A stretch of DNA of 64,000 nt from Billgrantia zhangzhouensis (GTDB lineage: Bacteria; Pseudomonadota; Gammaproteobacteria; Pseudomonadales; Halomonadaceae). The stretch lies in the NCBI RefSeq assembly GCF_021404465.1, contig NZ_JABFTT010000012.1, positions 62,001 to 126,000 of the forward strand, written 5' to 3'. The notes below the pieces were generated by a model. It was given only the letters and a program-made list of their open reading frames with translations. It was not told the DNA's origin and ran no database searches. The translations under genes and the position numbers were made by a program. Positions 1 to 7,582 of this stretch are shown one piece after another. Position 1 is the first letter of the stretch. Every line of letters starts with the position of its first letter.

Positions 1-338
1 GTTGCATCGTGGGGACCTACTCGGTGCGCAACTCGATGTTCGATGTCTGGTTGATGCTCGGCTTCGGCGTGCTTGGCTATCTGCTCGAGAAGCTGAAGTT
101 TCCGTTGGTGTCGATCATCCTCGGCCTGGTACTCGGCCCGATCGCCGAGAGCGAACTGCGCCGTACGCTCTCCATGTCCCAGGGCGACCTGTCGATCCTC
201 TTCACGCGGCCGATCAGCGCCACCCTGCTGATCGTCGCCTTCCTGCTGCTCGCCGTTGCCATCGTCACACCTATGGTGAAGCGCCTGCGCAACAGGCCTG
301 CCGCTTCCTCGTCGTCCGAACAGCGGAGTAATCCATGA
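1..338 (+). CDS. Tripartite tricarboxylate transporter TctA-family permease, C-terminal part
   Basis: This is the 3' end of a gene that begins before the window; the frame is open from base 3 to the TGA at 336-338. The visible residues form two hydrophobic segments, one around GYLLEKLKFPLVSIILGLVL and one near the C-terminus, separated by GPIAESELRRTL. That arrangement is typical of the end of TctA, the large multi-spanning subunit of tripartite tricarboxylate transporters in the inner membrane. The stop overlaps the otnK start by 4 bases (ATGA), so the genes are translationally coupled. With otnK and otnC next to it, the substrate is probably a four-carbon sugar acid rather than citrate (inference). 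The solute-binding and small membrane subunits would lie upstream. Confidence 0.85.
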   Translation, partial: CIVGTYSVRNSMFDVWLMLGFGVLGYLLEKLKFPLVSIILGLVLGPIAESELRRTLSMSQGDLSILFTRPISATLLIVAFLLLAVAIVTPMVKRLRNRPAASSSSEQRSNP

Positions 339-1615
339 CCATCGTATTGGGTGCCATCGCCGATGACTTCACCGGCGCCACGGACCTCGCCAACAACCTG
401 GTACGCAGCGGCATGCGCTGCCTGCAGGTGATCGGTGTGCCCGGACCGGAGATCGAGGTGAGCGATGTCGATGCCGTGGTGGTGGCGCTGAAGTCTCGCT
501 CCTGCCCGGCGGACGAGGCCGTGGCCGATTCGCTGGCCGCCCTGGCGTGGCTGCAGGCGCAAGGCGCCCGCCAGTTCTTCTTCAAGTACTGCTCCACCTT
601 CGATTCCACCGAGCGTGGCAACATCGGCCCGGTGGCCGACGCATTGCTGGAGCGGTTGGGCGTGGCGCAGACGGTAATGGTGCCGGCATTCCCGGTGAAC
701 GGCCGCACCGTCTACCAGGGCCACTTGTTCGTCGCTGACCGGCTGCTCAACGACAGCGGCATGCAGCATCACCCGCTCACGCCCATGACGGATGCCGACC
801 TGGTGCGCGTGCTCGCCTCGCAGACTCCGCACCCCGTCGGCCTGGCGGCGCGTCCGGTACTCGCACAGGGCGTCGAGGCGACCCGACGGCACCTGGCGGA
901 GTTGGCCGAACAGGGGGTGCGACACGTGATCTGTGACACCCTCGACGAGCGAGACCTGGATGTGCTGGCGGAGGCCTGCGAGGCGATGCCACTGGTAACT
1001 GGCGGTTCGGGGCTGGGGCAGGCGCTGCCTGTCCGCTATCGCCAGCTTGGCTGGCTGGCCGAGATCGCGGAACCAGGCCTCCTGCAGCCGGGTGGCGGCG
1101 GTGCGCTGGTACTGTCCGGTAGCTGCTCCCGGGCCACGCTGGGGCAGGTAGCGCACTTTCTAAAGCACCATCCCGGCTTTGCCCTCGATCCGTTGGCTCT
1201 GGCCGAGAGCGATGCACAATGGGAGGCGGCGCTCGACTTCGCACGAAACGCCCTGGAGAGCGGCGGACCGGTATTGGTCTACGCTTCGGCCGATCCGGAA
1301 AAGGTGAAAGCCGCCCAGGCCAGACTCGGCGTCGAATATGCGGGGCAGCTCGTCGAGCGTGCGCTGAGCCAACTGGCGGCGACACTGGTGAGCGAGGGCG
1401 TGGGCCGGCTGGTGGTGGCAGGTGGCGAGACCTCGGGTGCGGTGGTGTCGGCGCTGGGCATCGAGACCCTGCGCATCGGCGAGCAGATCGACCCCGGCGT
1501 GCCCTGGACCCAGGCTCCACTGGCAGGTCGCGAGGCGCCGCTGTCGCTGGCGCTGAAATCAGGCAACTTTGGTGGTGTCGACTTCTTTACCCGAGCCTTT
1601 GAGGTGCTGCCATGA
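335..1615 (+). CDS. otnK: 3-oxo-tetronate kinase (DUF1537 family)
   Basis: The 426-residue protein starts with MTIVLGAIADDFTGATD, the signature of the DUF1537/YgbK family, which phosphorylates four-carbon acid sugars. In the C-terminal nucleotide-binding part I see an SGSCS motif near residue 262 and GGETSG near residue 361. OtnK uses ATP to phosphorylate 2-dehydrotetronate (3-oxo-tetronate) at O4 in the cytoplasm, giving the substrate of OtnC. Its start overlaps the transporter stop and its stop overlaps the otnC start, each by ATGA, so the three genes form one translational unit. Length and both domains are complete. DUF1537 also includes threonate kinases, but the otnC neighbour favours the 3-oxo-tetronate assignment. 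Confidence 0.93.
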   Translation: MTIVLGAIADDFTGATDLANNLVRSGMRCLQVIGVPGPEIEVSDVDAVVVALKSRSCPADEAVADSLAALAWLQAQGARQFFFKYCSTFDSTERGNIGPVADALLERLGVAQTVMVPAFPVNGRTVYQGHLFVADRLLNDSGMQHHPLTPMTDADLVRVLASQTPHPVGLAARPVLAQGVEATRRHLAELAEQGVRHVICDTLDERDLDVLAEACEAMPLVTGGSGLGQALPVRYRQLGWLAEIAEPGLLQPGGGGALVLSGSCSRATLGQVAHFLKHHPGFALDPLALAESDAQWEAALDFARNALESGGPVLVYASADPEKVKAAQARLGVEYAGQLVERALSQLAATLVSEGVGRLVVAGGETSGAVVSALGIETLRIGEQIDPGVPWTQAPLAGREAPLSLALKSGNFGGVDFFTRAFEVLP

Positions 1616-2256
1616 GCGTTCATGACGAGAACACATTGCGCGAACAGATCGCTACCCTGGGCAAGTCGCTGTTCGATCGTAGCCTGACCATGGGCTCCAG
1701 CGGCAACATCAGCGTGCGCCTGGACGATGGCGGTTGGCTGATGACGCCGACCAATGCCTGCTTGGGACGTCTCGATCCAGCCTGCATTTCCCGGCTCGAT
1801 GGGCAGGGCCAATGGCTCGACGGTGACAAGCCCACCAAGGAGCAGTTCCTGCACATGGCGATGTACGCCGAGCGTCCCCAGTCCGGCGCCATCGTGCACC
1901 TGCACTCCACTCACTCGGTGGCGGTTTCGTGCCTGCCGGGTGTCGATCCCTGCGATTGTATTCCGCCGCTCACCGCCTACTACGTGATGCGGGTCGGCAA
2001 GCTGCCGCTGGTGCCCTATCACGTACCGGGCGACCCCAAGTTGGGCGATGCCGTGCGCGGTCTGGCAGGCAAGCACAGCGCCGTGCTGCTGGCCAATCAC
2101 GGACCGGTTGTGGCGGGCAAGGACCTGGAGGCAGCGGTATACGCCACCGAGGAGCTGGAGGAGACGGCAAAATTGTTCTTGTTGCTGCGAGGGGAGAATC
2201 CGCGCGTCCTCACCGAAGAGCAGGTGGCCGAGTTGCAGCGGCGCTTTCCCGCCTGA
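1612..2256 (+). CDS. otnC: 3-oxo-tetronate 4-phosphate decarboxylase (class II aldolase family)
   Basis: The 214-residue protein has the class II aldolase/adducin fold. MGSSGNISVR near residue 23 forms the phosphate-binding region and a catalytic Glu lies in PTKEQFLHM near residue 77. The zinc-binding histidines are in HLHSTHS near residues 96-98 and in NHGP near 163. It converts 3-oxo-tetronate 4-phosphate to dihydroxyacetone phosphate and CO2, completing the two-step route begun by OtnK. It overlaps otnK by 4 bases. The operon ends 25 bases before a strong hairpin at 2281-2310. FucA-like aldolases share the fold, but operon context supports OtnC. Confidence 0.92.
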   Translation: MSVHDENTLREQIATLGKSLFDRSLTMGSSGNISVRLDDGGWLMTPTNACLGRLDPACISRLDGQGQWLDGDKPTKEQFLHMAMYAERPQSGAIVHLHSTHSVAVSCLPGVDPCDCIPPLTAYYVMRVGKLPLVPYHVPGDPKLGDAVRGLAGKHSAVLLANHGPVVAGKDLEAAVYATEELEETAKLFLLLRGENPRVLTEEQVAELQRRFPA

Positions 2257-2280
2257 GTCCGGGCTCGTCCCGTCATGACA

Positions 2281-2310
2281 ACGCCGCCCCTGGCCTGCCG
2301 GGGGCGGCGT
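2281..2310. terminator. Perfect GC-rich hairpin between convergent genes
   Basis: The arms ACGCCGCCCC and GGGGCGGCGT pair perfectly over 10 bp around a 10-base loop and are followed by CTTT. The hairpin sits between the convergent otnC (ends 2256) and the racemase-family gene (ends 2335), so it probably stops transcription from both sides. Confidence 0.8.
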
Positions 2311-2334
2311 CTTTCGTCGTTGCGAATCGCTGGG

Positions 2335-3351
2335 TCAGCGGATTACGAAGCCGCGGCCGACGGGGTCACGTGCGTCGATCAGCCACTTGGCGTAGCCGAT
2401 CAGCTCGGCGGTGCCCTGTACGCTGGGGCGGATGGCCCGATAGCCGCCAATTTCCGTCTCGCCAAGAATCTCTCCGGTGAAGCGGCCGCTGCCGAGCAGG
2501 CCCTCGGAGTGGATAGGACGGCCCACTTCCAGCTCGTTGCGGGCATGGAACATGGCCATCATCGCACTGGTGCCGGTGCCGCCGGGCGAGCGGTCGAGCT
2601 TGCCGTCGGAGAACACGTGCACGTTGCGGTAGAGCGAATCTGGCTGCGAGCCCTCGTGCCAGAAGGTGACGAAGTTCAAGCCGTTGATGTGCGGATGGGT
2701 CGGGTGACGAATCTCCATCCGGGCGTTGAGTTCGGCCTTCACGGCCTGGCCGGCGCGGGAGAAGTAGCTGCCGTTGTCGGGGCAGATGGGCTGCTTGTCG
2801 GCGGGCACCCGGATGATGGCGAAGAAGTTGCCGCCGAAGACCAGATCGGCCTTGAGGATGCCGAGGCCGGGTACGTTGATGGGGATGTCCTGCTCCATGA
2901 CGAAGGCGGGCACGTTCTCGAAACGGGTCCAGTGCACCTTGTCGGCGTCGGCTTTCACCTCGGAAACCACGGTGCCGGCGGTGGTTTCGAAGCGGATGCG
3001 GGTGAGGCCATTCTCCTGCGGAGGGGGCGCCAGGCGATGGGCGACCATGGCCATGGAGAGGGCGATGGTGCCGTGGCCGCACATGTCGACGAACTGCTCG
3101 CCGTCGATCCACAGCATGCCGGCGTCGTGATCGTCATCGGAGGGCGGGGTGAGAAACACGCCGAACATGTGCTGGTGGCCGCGCGGTTCGCGCATCAGGC
3201 TGGTCCGCACATGGTCGTGATGTTGCTGGAGATAACGCCGCTTGTCGAGGATGTCACCGCCGAAGGGATAGGGGATACCGCCATGGACGATGCAGGTCGG
3301 CTCGCCTTCGGTATGGGTATAGATTACGTCGAGAAACTGCTGATTGTTCAT
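2335..3351 (-). CDS. Proline racemase / hydroxyproline epimerase / trans-3-hydroxyproline dehydratase family protein
   Basis: The 338-residue protein has the two-lobed proline racemase fold. The first catalytic motif, MCGHGT, is intact with its Cys at residue 91. The second is DRSPGGTGT, where residue 257 is Gly. Family racemases and epimerases have Cys there (DRSPCGTG) and trans-3-hydroxy-L-proline dehydratases usually Thr or Ser. Known members epimerise proline or 4-hydroxyproline, or dehydrate 3-hydroxyproline. With only one catalytic thiol, this protein is unlikely to be a standard two-base racemase; a dehydratase-like or other chemistry is more likely (inference). It is the last gene of a minus-strand set with a TRAP transporter and a GlxA-type regulator, which suggests uptake and catabolism of an imino acid. 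A ribosome site (AGGAAG) precedes the ATG, and just upstream of it is a hexanucleotide repeat. Confidence 0.85.
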   Translation of the reverse strand: MNNQQFLDVIYTHTEGEPTCIVHGGIPYPFGGDILDKRRYLQQHHDHVRTSLMREPRGHQHMFGVFLTPPSDDDHDAGMLWIDGEQFVDMCGHGTIALSMAMVAHRLAPPPQENGLTRIRFETTAGTVVSEVKADADKVHWTRFENVPAFVMEQDIPINVPGLGILKADLVFGGNFFAIIRVPADKQPICPDNGSYFSRAGQAVKAELNARMEIRHPTHPHINGLNFVTFWHEGSQPDSLYRNVHVFSDGKLDRSPGGTGTSAMMAMFHARNELEVGRPIHSEGLLGSGRFTGEILGETEIGGYRAIRPSVQGTAELIGYAKWLIDARDPVGRGFVIR

Positions 3352-3367
3352 TGGGTCTTCCTGTGGC

Positions 3368-3391
3368 TTTGGCTTTGGCTTTGGCTTTGGC
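3368..3391 (-). repeat. Four perfect tandem hexanucleotides in the 5' leader of the racemase-family gene
   Basis: TTTGGC on the plus strand is repeated four times without error, with a fifth degenerate copy (TGTGGC) at 3362-3367. On the coding strand this reads GCCAAA and lies 17-40 bases before the ATG, directly upstream of the ribosome site. The tract lies between the dctM stop and the racemase start. Confidence 0.85.
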
Positions 3392-3418
3392 GTTGAGGAT
3401 TGGGTACGCAGTGCACGG

Positions 3419-4699
3419 CTAGAGGCCGAGCCAGCGGGGTACGCTCATGACGATGCCTTCCGGCCAGACGATCACGGCGAGCAACACGAACAGCATTACG
3501 GCGATGAAGGGCAAGTTGGCGTAGGTGATGCGAATCACATCAACCCTGGAGATCACACTGGTGATGAATAGCGCAGCGCCGACGGGTGGTGTTTGCTGGC
3601 CGATGCCCCAGCACAGGATTACCACCATGGCGAACTGCAGCGGATCGATGCCGAGCAGCTGCACGCTGGGCAGGAACAGCGGCACCACGATGAACATCAT
3701 GGCGATGCCATCGAGGAAGGTGCCGGCAATGATCAGTACCAGGCTGAGGATCAGCAGGAAGCCGATCGGACCCATGTCGAGGGCCGCGATGGGGCCGAGA
3801 ATCAACTGACCCAGGCTCTGGTAGGTGAAGGTGTAGCCCAGGGTATGCGCCGCAGCGGTCACGAACATCACCGCCCCGGTGAGCACGGCACTTTCCACCA
3901 GCGCGAGATAGAGGGCGCGAAGCGAAAGCGAGCGGTAGAGCAGCATGCCGGCCAGCACGCCGTAGGCGACCGCTACCGCAGAGGCTTCGGTGGGCGTAAA
4001 GATGCCGCCCAGGATGCCGCCCAGGATGATGATCGGCATCATCAGGGCTGGCAGGGCGCCGATGAAGGTGCGACCCAGCTCGCTCAGCGAGAAGGCGGAC
4101 TCGATGGGATACTGTCGTTTCACCGAGATCCACCAAGCCATCAGAATCAGGCCGAGGGCGGTGAGCGCACCTGCGATCAGGCCGGCGGCGAACAGCGCGC
4201 CGGTCGAAAGACCCATATAGGCGCTGAGCAGGACCATGGGCACACTGGGCGGAATGATGATGCCGATGGTGGAGGACGACGCCGTTACTGCGGCTGTGAA
4301 GGGTGCCGAGTAACCGCGTTTGATCATTTGTGGAATCATCACGCCGCCCACGGCCGCGGTATCGGACATCGAGGTGCCGCTCATGCCGGCAAAGAACATT
4401 GAGGTCAGAATGTTCACCGCCGCCAGGCCGCCACGAATGGCACCGACCAGGGCGCGGGCCAGATCGATCAGGCGCGCCGAGATGCCGCTGTGATTCATGA
4501 TCTGTCCGGCCAGGATGAACAGTGGGACCGCCAGCAATGGAAATGACTCGGTGCCACGATAGAGGCGCTGCACCAGGACCAACATATCGACACCGGAGAA
4601 GGCCAGGACGGCGATCGAGACCAGGGTCAGCGCAAAGGCAATGGGCATGGCCAGGCCGATCAGGGCCAGCAGGGCGAGAAGGATGGCAAGCAGGATCAT
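3419..4699 (-). CDS. dctM: TRAP transporter large permease subunit (DctM family)
   Basis: The 426-residue protein is hydrophobic throughout, with about twelve predicted membrane segments, the normal size for DctM. Family signatures visible are PLLAVPLFILAGQIMN near residue 54, FFAGMSGTSMSDTAAVG near residue 103 and IIIPPSVPM near residue 150. It is the sodium-driven transport channel of a tripartite ATP-independent periplasmic importer in the inner membrane and works with DctQ and DctP. Its start overlaps the dctQ stop by 4 bases. The substrate is not evident from DctM; the adjacent racemase-family gene suggests a proline-type imino acid (inference). Confidence 0.94.
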   Translation of the reverse strand: MILLAILLALLALIGLAMPIAFALTLVSIAVLAFSGVDMLVLVQRLYRGTESFPLLAVPLFILAGQIMNHSGISARLIDLARALVGAIRGGLAAVNILTSMFFAGMSGTSMSDTAAVGGVMIPQMIKRGYSAPFTAAVTASSSTIGIIIPPSVPMVLLSAYMGLSTGALFAAGLIAGALTALGLILMAWWISVKRQYPIESAFSLSELGRTFIGALPALMMPIIILGGILGGIFTPTEASAVAVAYGVLAGMLLYRSLSLRALYLALVESAVLTGAVMFVTAAAHTLGYTFTYQSLGQLILGPIAALDMGPIGFLLILSLVLIIAGTFLDGIAMMFIVVPLFLPSVQLLGIDPLQFAMVVILCWGIGQQTPPVGAALFITSVISRVDVIRITYANLPFIAVMLFVLLAVIVWPEGIVMSVPRWLGL

Positions 4700-5193
4700 G
4701 AGGCACTCTCCTCCAGCGCGGCTTGCCGGGCGGCTTCATAAGGAGGTACCTCGGCCTTGACGGCGGCAATGCACTGGCGAATCAGTTCCAACAACATACC
4801 CACGCCGGAGATGGGCACGGCGGCGTAGAACAGCCACTGGGGGGCGCCCAACATCAGGGTGGTGCGGTGGGAGAAGGTCAGGGTCTGTTCCAGCCCCCAC
4901 ACCACCATGACCACGCAAACCACGCCGATGAGCGCCTGGTTGAGGAAGAACAGAATCCATTGGCCGCGGGCGGGAAGGCAGGCGGCCACCACGTCGATAC
5001 GCAGATGTGCCCCTTTGCGCAGCGCCAGGTAACCGCAAAAGAAGGTCACGTAGACCAGCAGACCCACCAGCACCTCGGCGCTCCAGGACAGCGAGGCATT
5101 GAGTAGGTAGCGCGCAACCACGGCCGCCAGGGCGAGCAGGGTGATGGCAGACAACAGCAGTGCCGCGACCGCTTCGAAAAAACGATCAAGCAT
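4696..5193 (-). CDS. dctQ: TRAP transporter small permease subunit (DctQ family)
   Basis: The 165-residue membrane protein has four predicted spans and the usual DctQ features: an N-terminal span in ALLLSAITLLALAAVVARYLL, then SWSAEVLVGLLVYVTF, and a conserved ALRKGAHLRID stretch near residue 60. It joins DctM in the inner membrane to form the transport unit. It lies between dctP (60 bases upstream) and dctM (4-base overlap) on the minus strand. A purine-rich AGGAG precedes the ATG. Confidence 0.92.
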   Translation of the reverse strand: MLDRFFEAVAALLLSAITLLALAAVVARYLLNASLSWSAEVLVGLLVYVTFFCGYLALRKGAHLRIDVVAACLPARGQWILFFLNQALIGVVCVVMVVWGLEQTLTFSHRTTLMLGAPQWLFYAAVPISGVGMLLELIRQCIAAVKAEVPPYEAARQAALEESAS

Positions 5194-5253
5194 GGGAGGC
5201 TCCTGCAGGGAAGTGGCGGGCCGGGGCGGCCCGCCGGGCTGACACGGTGAGGC

Positions 5254-6237
5254 TCAGGGATGCTCGGCGATGCGCTGTACCAGCTCGCGCGCTTCATCCG
5301 ACATGTCCTGGGTAAAGCGTTCCCACAGCGGCTGGGACGCTTCGATGAAAGCATCGAGATCGACTTCGTTGACCTGCATGCCGTTCTGCTCGACCAGGTC
5401 GATGACACTCTGGTCGGCACGCTCGCCGAAGTCGGCGGTGGCGTCGAAGGCCTTCGGTCCGCCTTCCAGCAACGCCTGCTGCACCTCGTCGGGAAGGTCC
5501 TGGAAGCGCGCTTCGTTCATCAGCAGGAAGCCCACGGTATAGACGTGACCTGAAAGCGAGAGGTAATCCTGCACTTCGTAGAAGCGGCTGGCCTCGACCT
5601 CGACCAGCGGGTTCTCCTGGCCGTCGAAGACGCCGGTCTGCAGCGCCGAGTAGAGCTCCGGGTAGGGCAGCGGCGAAGCGTTGGCACCGTAGGCGTTGAA
5701 CATCTCCACCCGCTGGCGGCTGCCCGGGGTGCGGATGCGCAGGCCGCTCAGGTCGTCCGGCGTTTCGATGGCGCGGCGGTTGTTGGTGATGTGCCGGAAG
5801 CCGCCCTCGTAGAAGCCGATGACCCGGTAACCCTGCTCCTGCAGCCGCTGCTTCAGGGCATCGCCGATCTCGCCACCGAGCACACTGGCGACATGGTCGC
5901 GATCGCGGAACAGGTAGGGCAGCGAGAGAATGCCCATGTCCTCGTCAATGGTGGTGATCGGCGTTTCGATGGTGGCGATATCGAGCGTGCGGGTGTCCAG
6001 GGATTCGATGTTGCTGACCTGGTCGCCCAGGGCGCCGGAGTGGAACAGCCGGACTTCGACGCCTTCTGCGGTGGCTTCGGCCACGTGACTGGCGAGCGCA
6101 TTGAGGCCGGCCATCTGGATGCCCTGCTGGCTGCCGATCGTGGCGGCGCGCAGTTCAAGCTCGGCGGCCGTCGCGGAACCGGCAATGCCGAGGCCCACTG
6201 CCACGGCGGTCAGGAGACGCGGGAGTTTGCACTTCAT
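5254..6237 (-). CDS. dctP: TRAP transporter solute-binding protein (DctP family)
   Basis: The 327-residue periplasmic protein begins with a Sec signal peptide ending near residue 24 (GIAGSATAAE). Typical DctP features follow: GVEVRLFHSGALGDQ near residue 59, a GFYEGGFRHITNNRR stretch near 141 and the ligand-carboxylate Arg in DLSGLRIRTPGSRQRVEMF near 165. The conserved FDGQENPL lies near 209. It delivers its ligand to DctQM. The first gene of the transporter set, it lies 152 bases downstream of the GlxA-type regulator on the same strand. The ligand cannot be deduced from sequence alone. Confidence 0.93.
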   Translation of the reverse strand: MKCKLPRLLTAVAVGLGIAGSATAAELELRAATIGSQQGIQMAGLNALASHVAEATAEGVEVRLFHSGALGDQVSNIESLDTRTLDIATIETPITTIDEDMGILSLPYLFRDRDHVASVLGGEIGDALKQRLQEQGYRVIGFYEGGFRHITNNRRAIETPDDLSGLRIRTPGSRQRVEMFNAYGANASPLPYPELYSALQTGVFDGQENPLVEVEASRFYEVQDYLSLSGHVYTVGFLLMNEARFQDLPDEVQQALLEGGPKAFDATADFGERADQSVIDLVEQNGMQVNEVDLDAFIEASQPLWERFTQDMSDEARELVQRIAEHP

Positions 6238-6389
6238 GGTGACGCTCCATGGGTTGTTGTTTAGAGGGGAGTCGTGTCACTGGGTGAACGAACACGTGTC
6301 TCTAGGGTAGGGCCGTGCGGTGGCCGCTTATAGAAGAAAACAGACAAGAAAGGGGAGATATTGGACATGCGCCGCTCGGGTCGCTGTGC

Positions 6390-7388
6390 TCAGGAGGCCT
6401 CGGCGCTCGCTTGGTTGCGTAGCCCCTTGCGGCGCGACTGCCTGGGGCTGTAGGTGTAGTGGGCCTGAAAATCACGCGCCAGGTGGGAGGCATCGGAAAA
6501 GCCGCACTCGGCGGCGATCTCTGCGATCGAGCCGTCGGTATGTTGCAGCAACCATTCGGCGTAGCGCAGGCGCATGGTCTTGAAGTAACGCATGGGCGTG
6601 GTGCCCATTTCCTGCTGGAACAACCTGTCAAGCTGGCGCGGACTGAGGTTGATGCGCTCGGCCAGGGCCTGGCTGTCCAGGCGTGTGTTGAGTGACTGCT
6701 CCATGGTCAACACGGCGACCCTGACCCGCTCGTCGCGTATGTCCTGGATGGCCTCGAAGAAGTGGGTCTGCGGCGAGTTGGAGGTACGCATCCCGTTGAG
6801 AATCATGTGGCGAATGGCCTGCTGGGCCTTGTCCGGCCCGCATTCTCGACGTATCAGGTGTAGCGCCATGTCGGTGGCTCCCGATGAACCAGCGCAGGTG
6901 ATGACGCGTACCGATTCGAGAAACAGCCGGTCGGGCGTGGCGTCGATCTGGGGGAATTGGCGGCGGAAGTCGTTGATCACGTTCCAGTGAACGCATACCC
7001 GCTGGCCCTTGAGCAGTCCGGCGCGGGCGATGGCAAAGGTCCCGGTGCAGACCCCGACCAGCTTGACACCCTGCTTGCAGGCCTCCCTCAGATACTCGCT
7101 GAGCGCCTTGTCCTCATGCGGATCGAGGTAGTTGTTGCCACCGCACACGGCGATATGAGTGAAGTGGCTCGGATCGTGATAGGAGGTCTGCGGCGTCGCC
7201 TCCAGGCCGCAACTGGACGTAACCGGCCCGGGGCCCATGATCTGCCAACTGCAGTGAATCTGCCGGCTGCGTCCGCCCTTGTCGGCGGCCAGGCGTAGCG
7301 AATCAATGAAGCCGGCGAAGGCATTCAGCGTGAACAGGGGCAATAGGATGAAGCCGACACGCAGCGGCGGTTGTTGGGACTGGGACAT
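6390..7388 (-). CDS. GlxA-type transcriptional regulator (DJ-1/PfpI domain plus AraC helix-turn-helix)
   Basis: The 332-residue protein has an N-terminal DJ-1/PfpI-like glutamine amidotransferase domain (about residues 9-180, with the nucleophile-elbow motif GVCTGTFAIARAG) and a C-terminal AraC domain of two helix-turn-helix units (about 225-325; LSPRQLDRLFQQEMGTTP and ECGFSDASHLARDF). Relatives such as CdhR, GbdR and ArgR regulate uptake and breakdown of carnitine, betaine or arginine. It lies immediately upstream of the TRAP genes on the same strand and probably activates them together with the racemase-family gene (inference). The coding sequence starts 194 bases from the Zur-controlled receptor gene, which is divergent. 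Confidence 0.9.
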   Translation of the reverse strand: MSQSQQPPLRVGFILLPLFTLNAFAGFIDSLRLAADKGGRSRQIHCSWQIMGPGPVTSSCGLEATPQTSYHDPSHFTHIAVCGGNNYLDPHEDKALSEYLREACKQGVKLVGVCTGTFAIARAGLLKGQRVCVHWNVINDFRRQFPQIDATPDRLFLESVRVITCAGSSGATDMALHLIRRECGPDKAQQAIRHMILNGMRTSNSPQTHFFEAIQDIRDERVRVAVLTMEQSLNTRLDSQALAERINLSPRQLDRLFQQEMGTTPMRYFKTMRLRYAEWLLQHTDGSIAEIAAECGFSDASHLARDFQAHYTYSPRQSRRKGLRNQASAEAS

Positions 7389-7532
7389 TCAGGCCTCGTC
7401 TCGATGGCGCGACGATTCGTGCCAACAGAGTATGCTCCGCTGCCCGGCGATCTTCGAGCCTCTCGGTGCCGTTCGTCAATGAGGCGGAAGGGAGAATAGG
7501 TGGGCAACGTGTTTTTTGCGAATTGTAGTGGT

Positions 7533-7551
7533 AATGTTATCTCATAACATT
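7533..7551. promoter_or_regulatory. Zur box (zinc uptake regulator operator) upstream of the TonB receptor
   Basis: AATGTTATCTCATAACATT is a perfect 8-bp inverted repeat around CTC. It matches the gammaproteobacterial Zur consensus core GTTATAnTATAACA at 12 of 14 positions, counting the n as a match. It lies 32 bases before the GTG start of the receptor gene, so Zur with zinc bound would block its transcription. Two related sites, at 13942 and 15151, sit before other zinc genes in the window. Confidence 0.9.
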
Positions 7552-7582
7552 GTTGATAACCTTCCCTTCGCAAGGAACCGTC

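Noticed and set aside
77..1156. Long minus-strand frame across otnK
   Set aside because: It is antisense to a complete, conserved otnK and shows high Arg/His and low-complexity composition typical of GC-rich shadow frames.
2275..3396. 373-codon plus-strand frame across the racemase-family gene
   Set aside because: Antisense shadow of a conserved enzyme; its C-terminal Leu-Trp run is only the translated hexanucleotide repeat.
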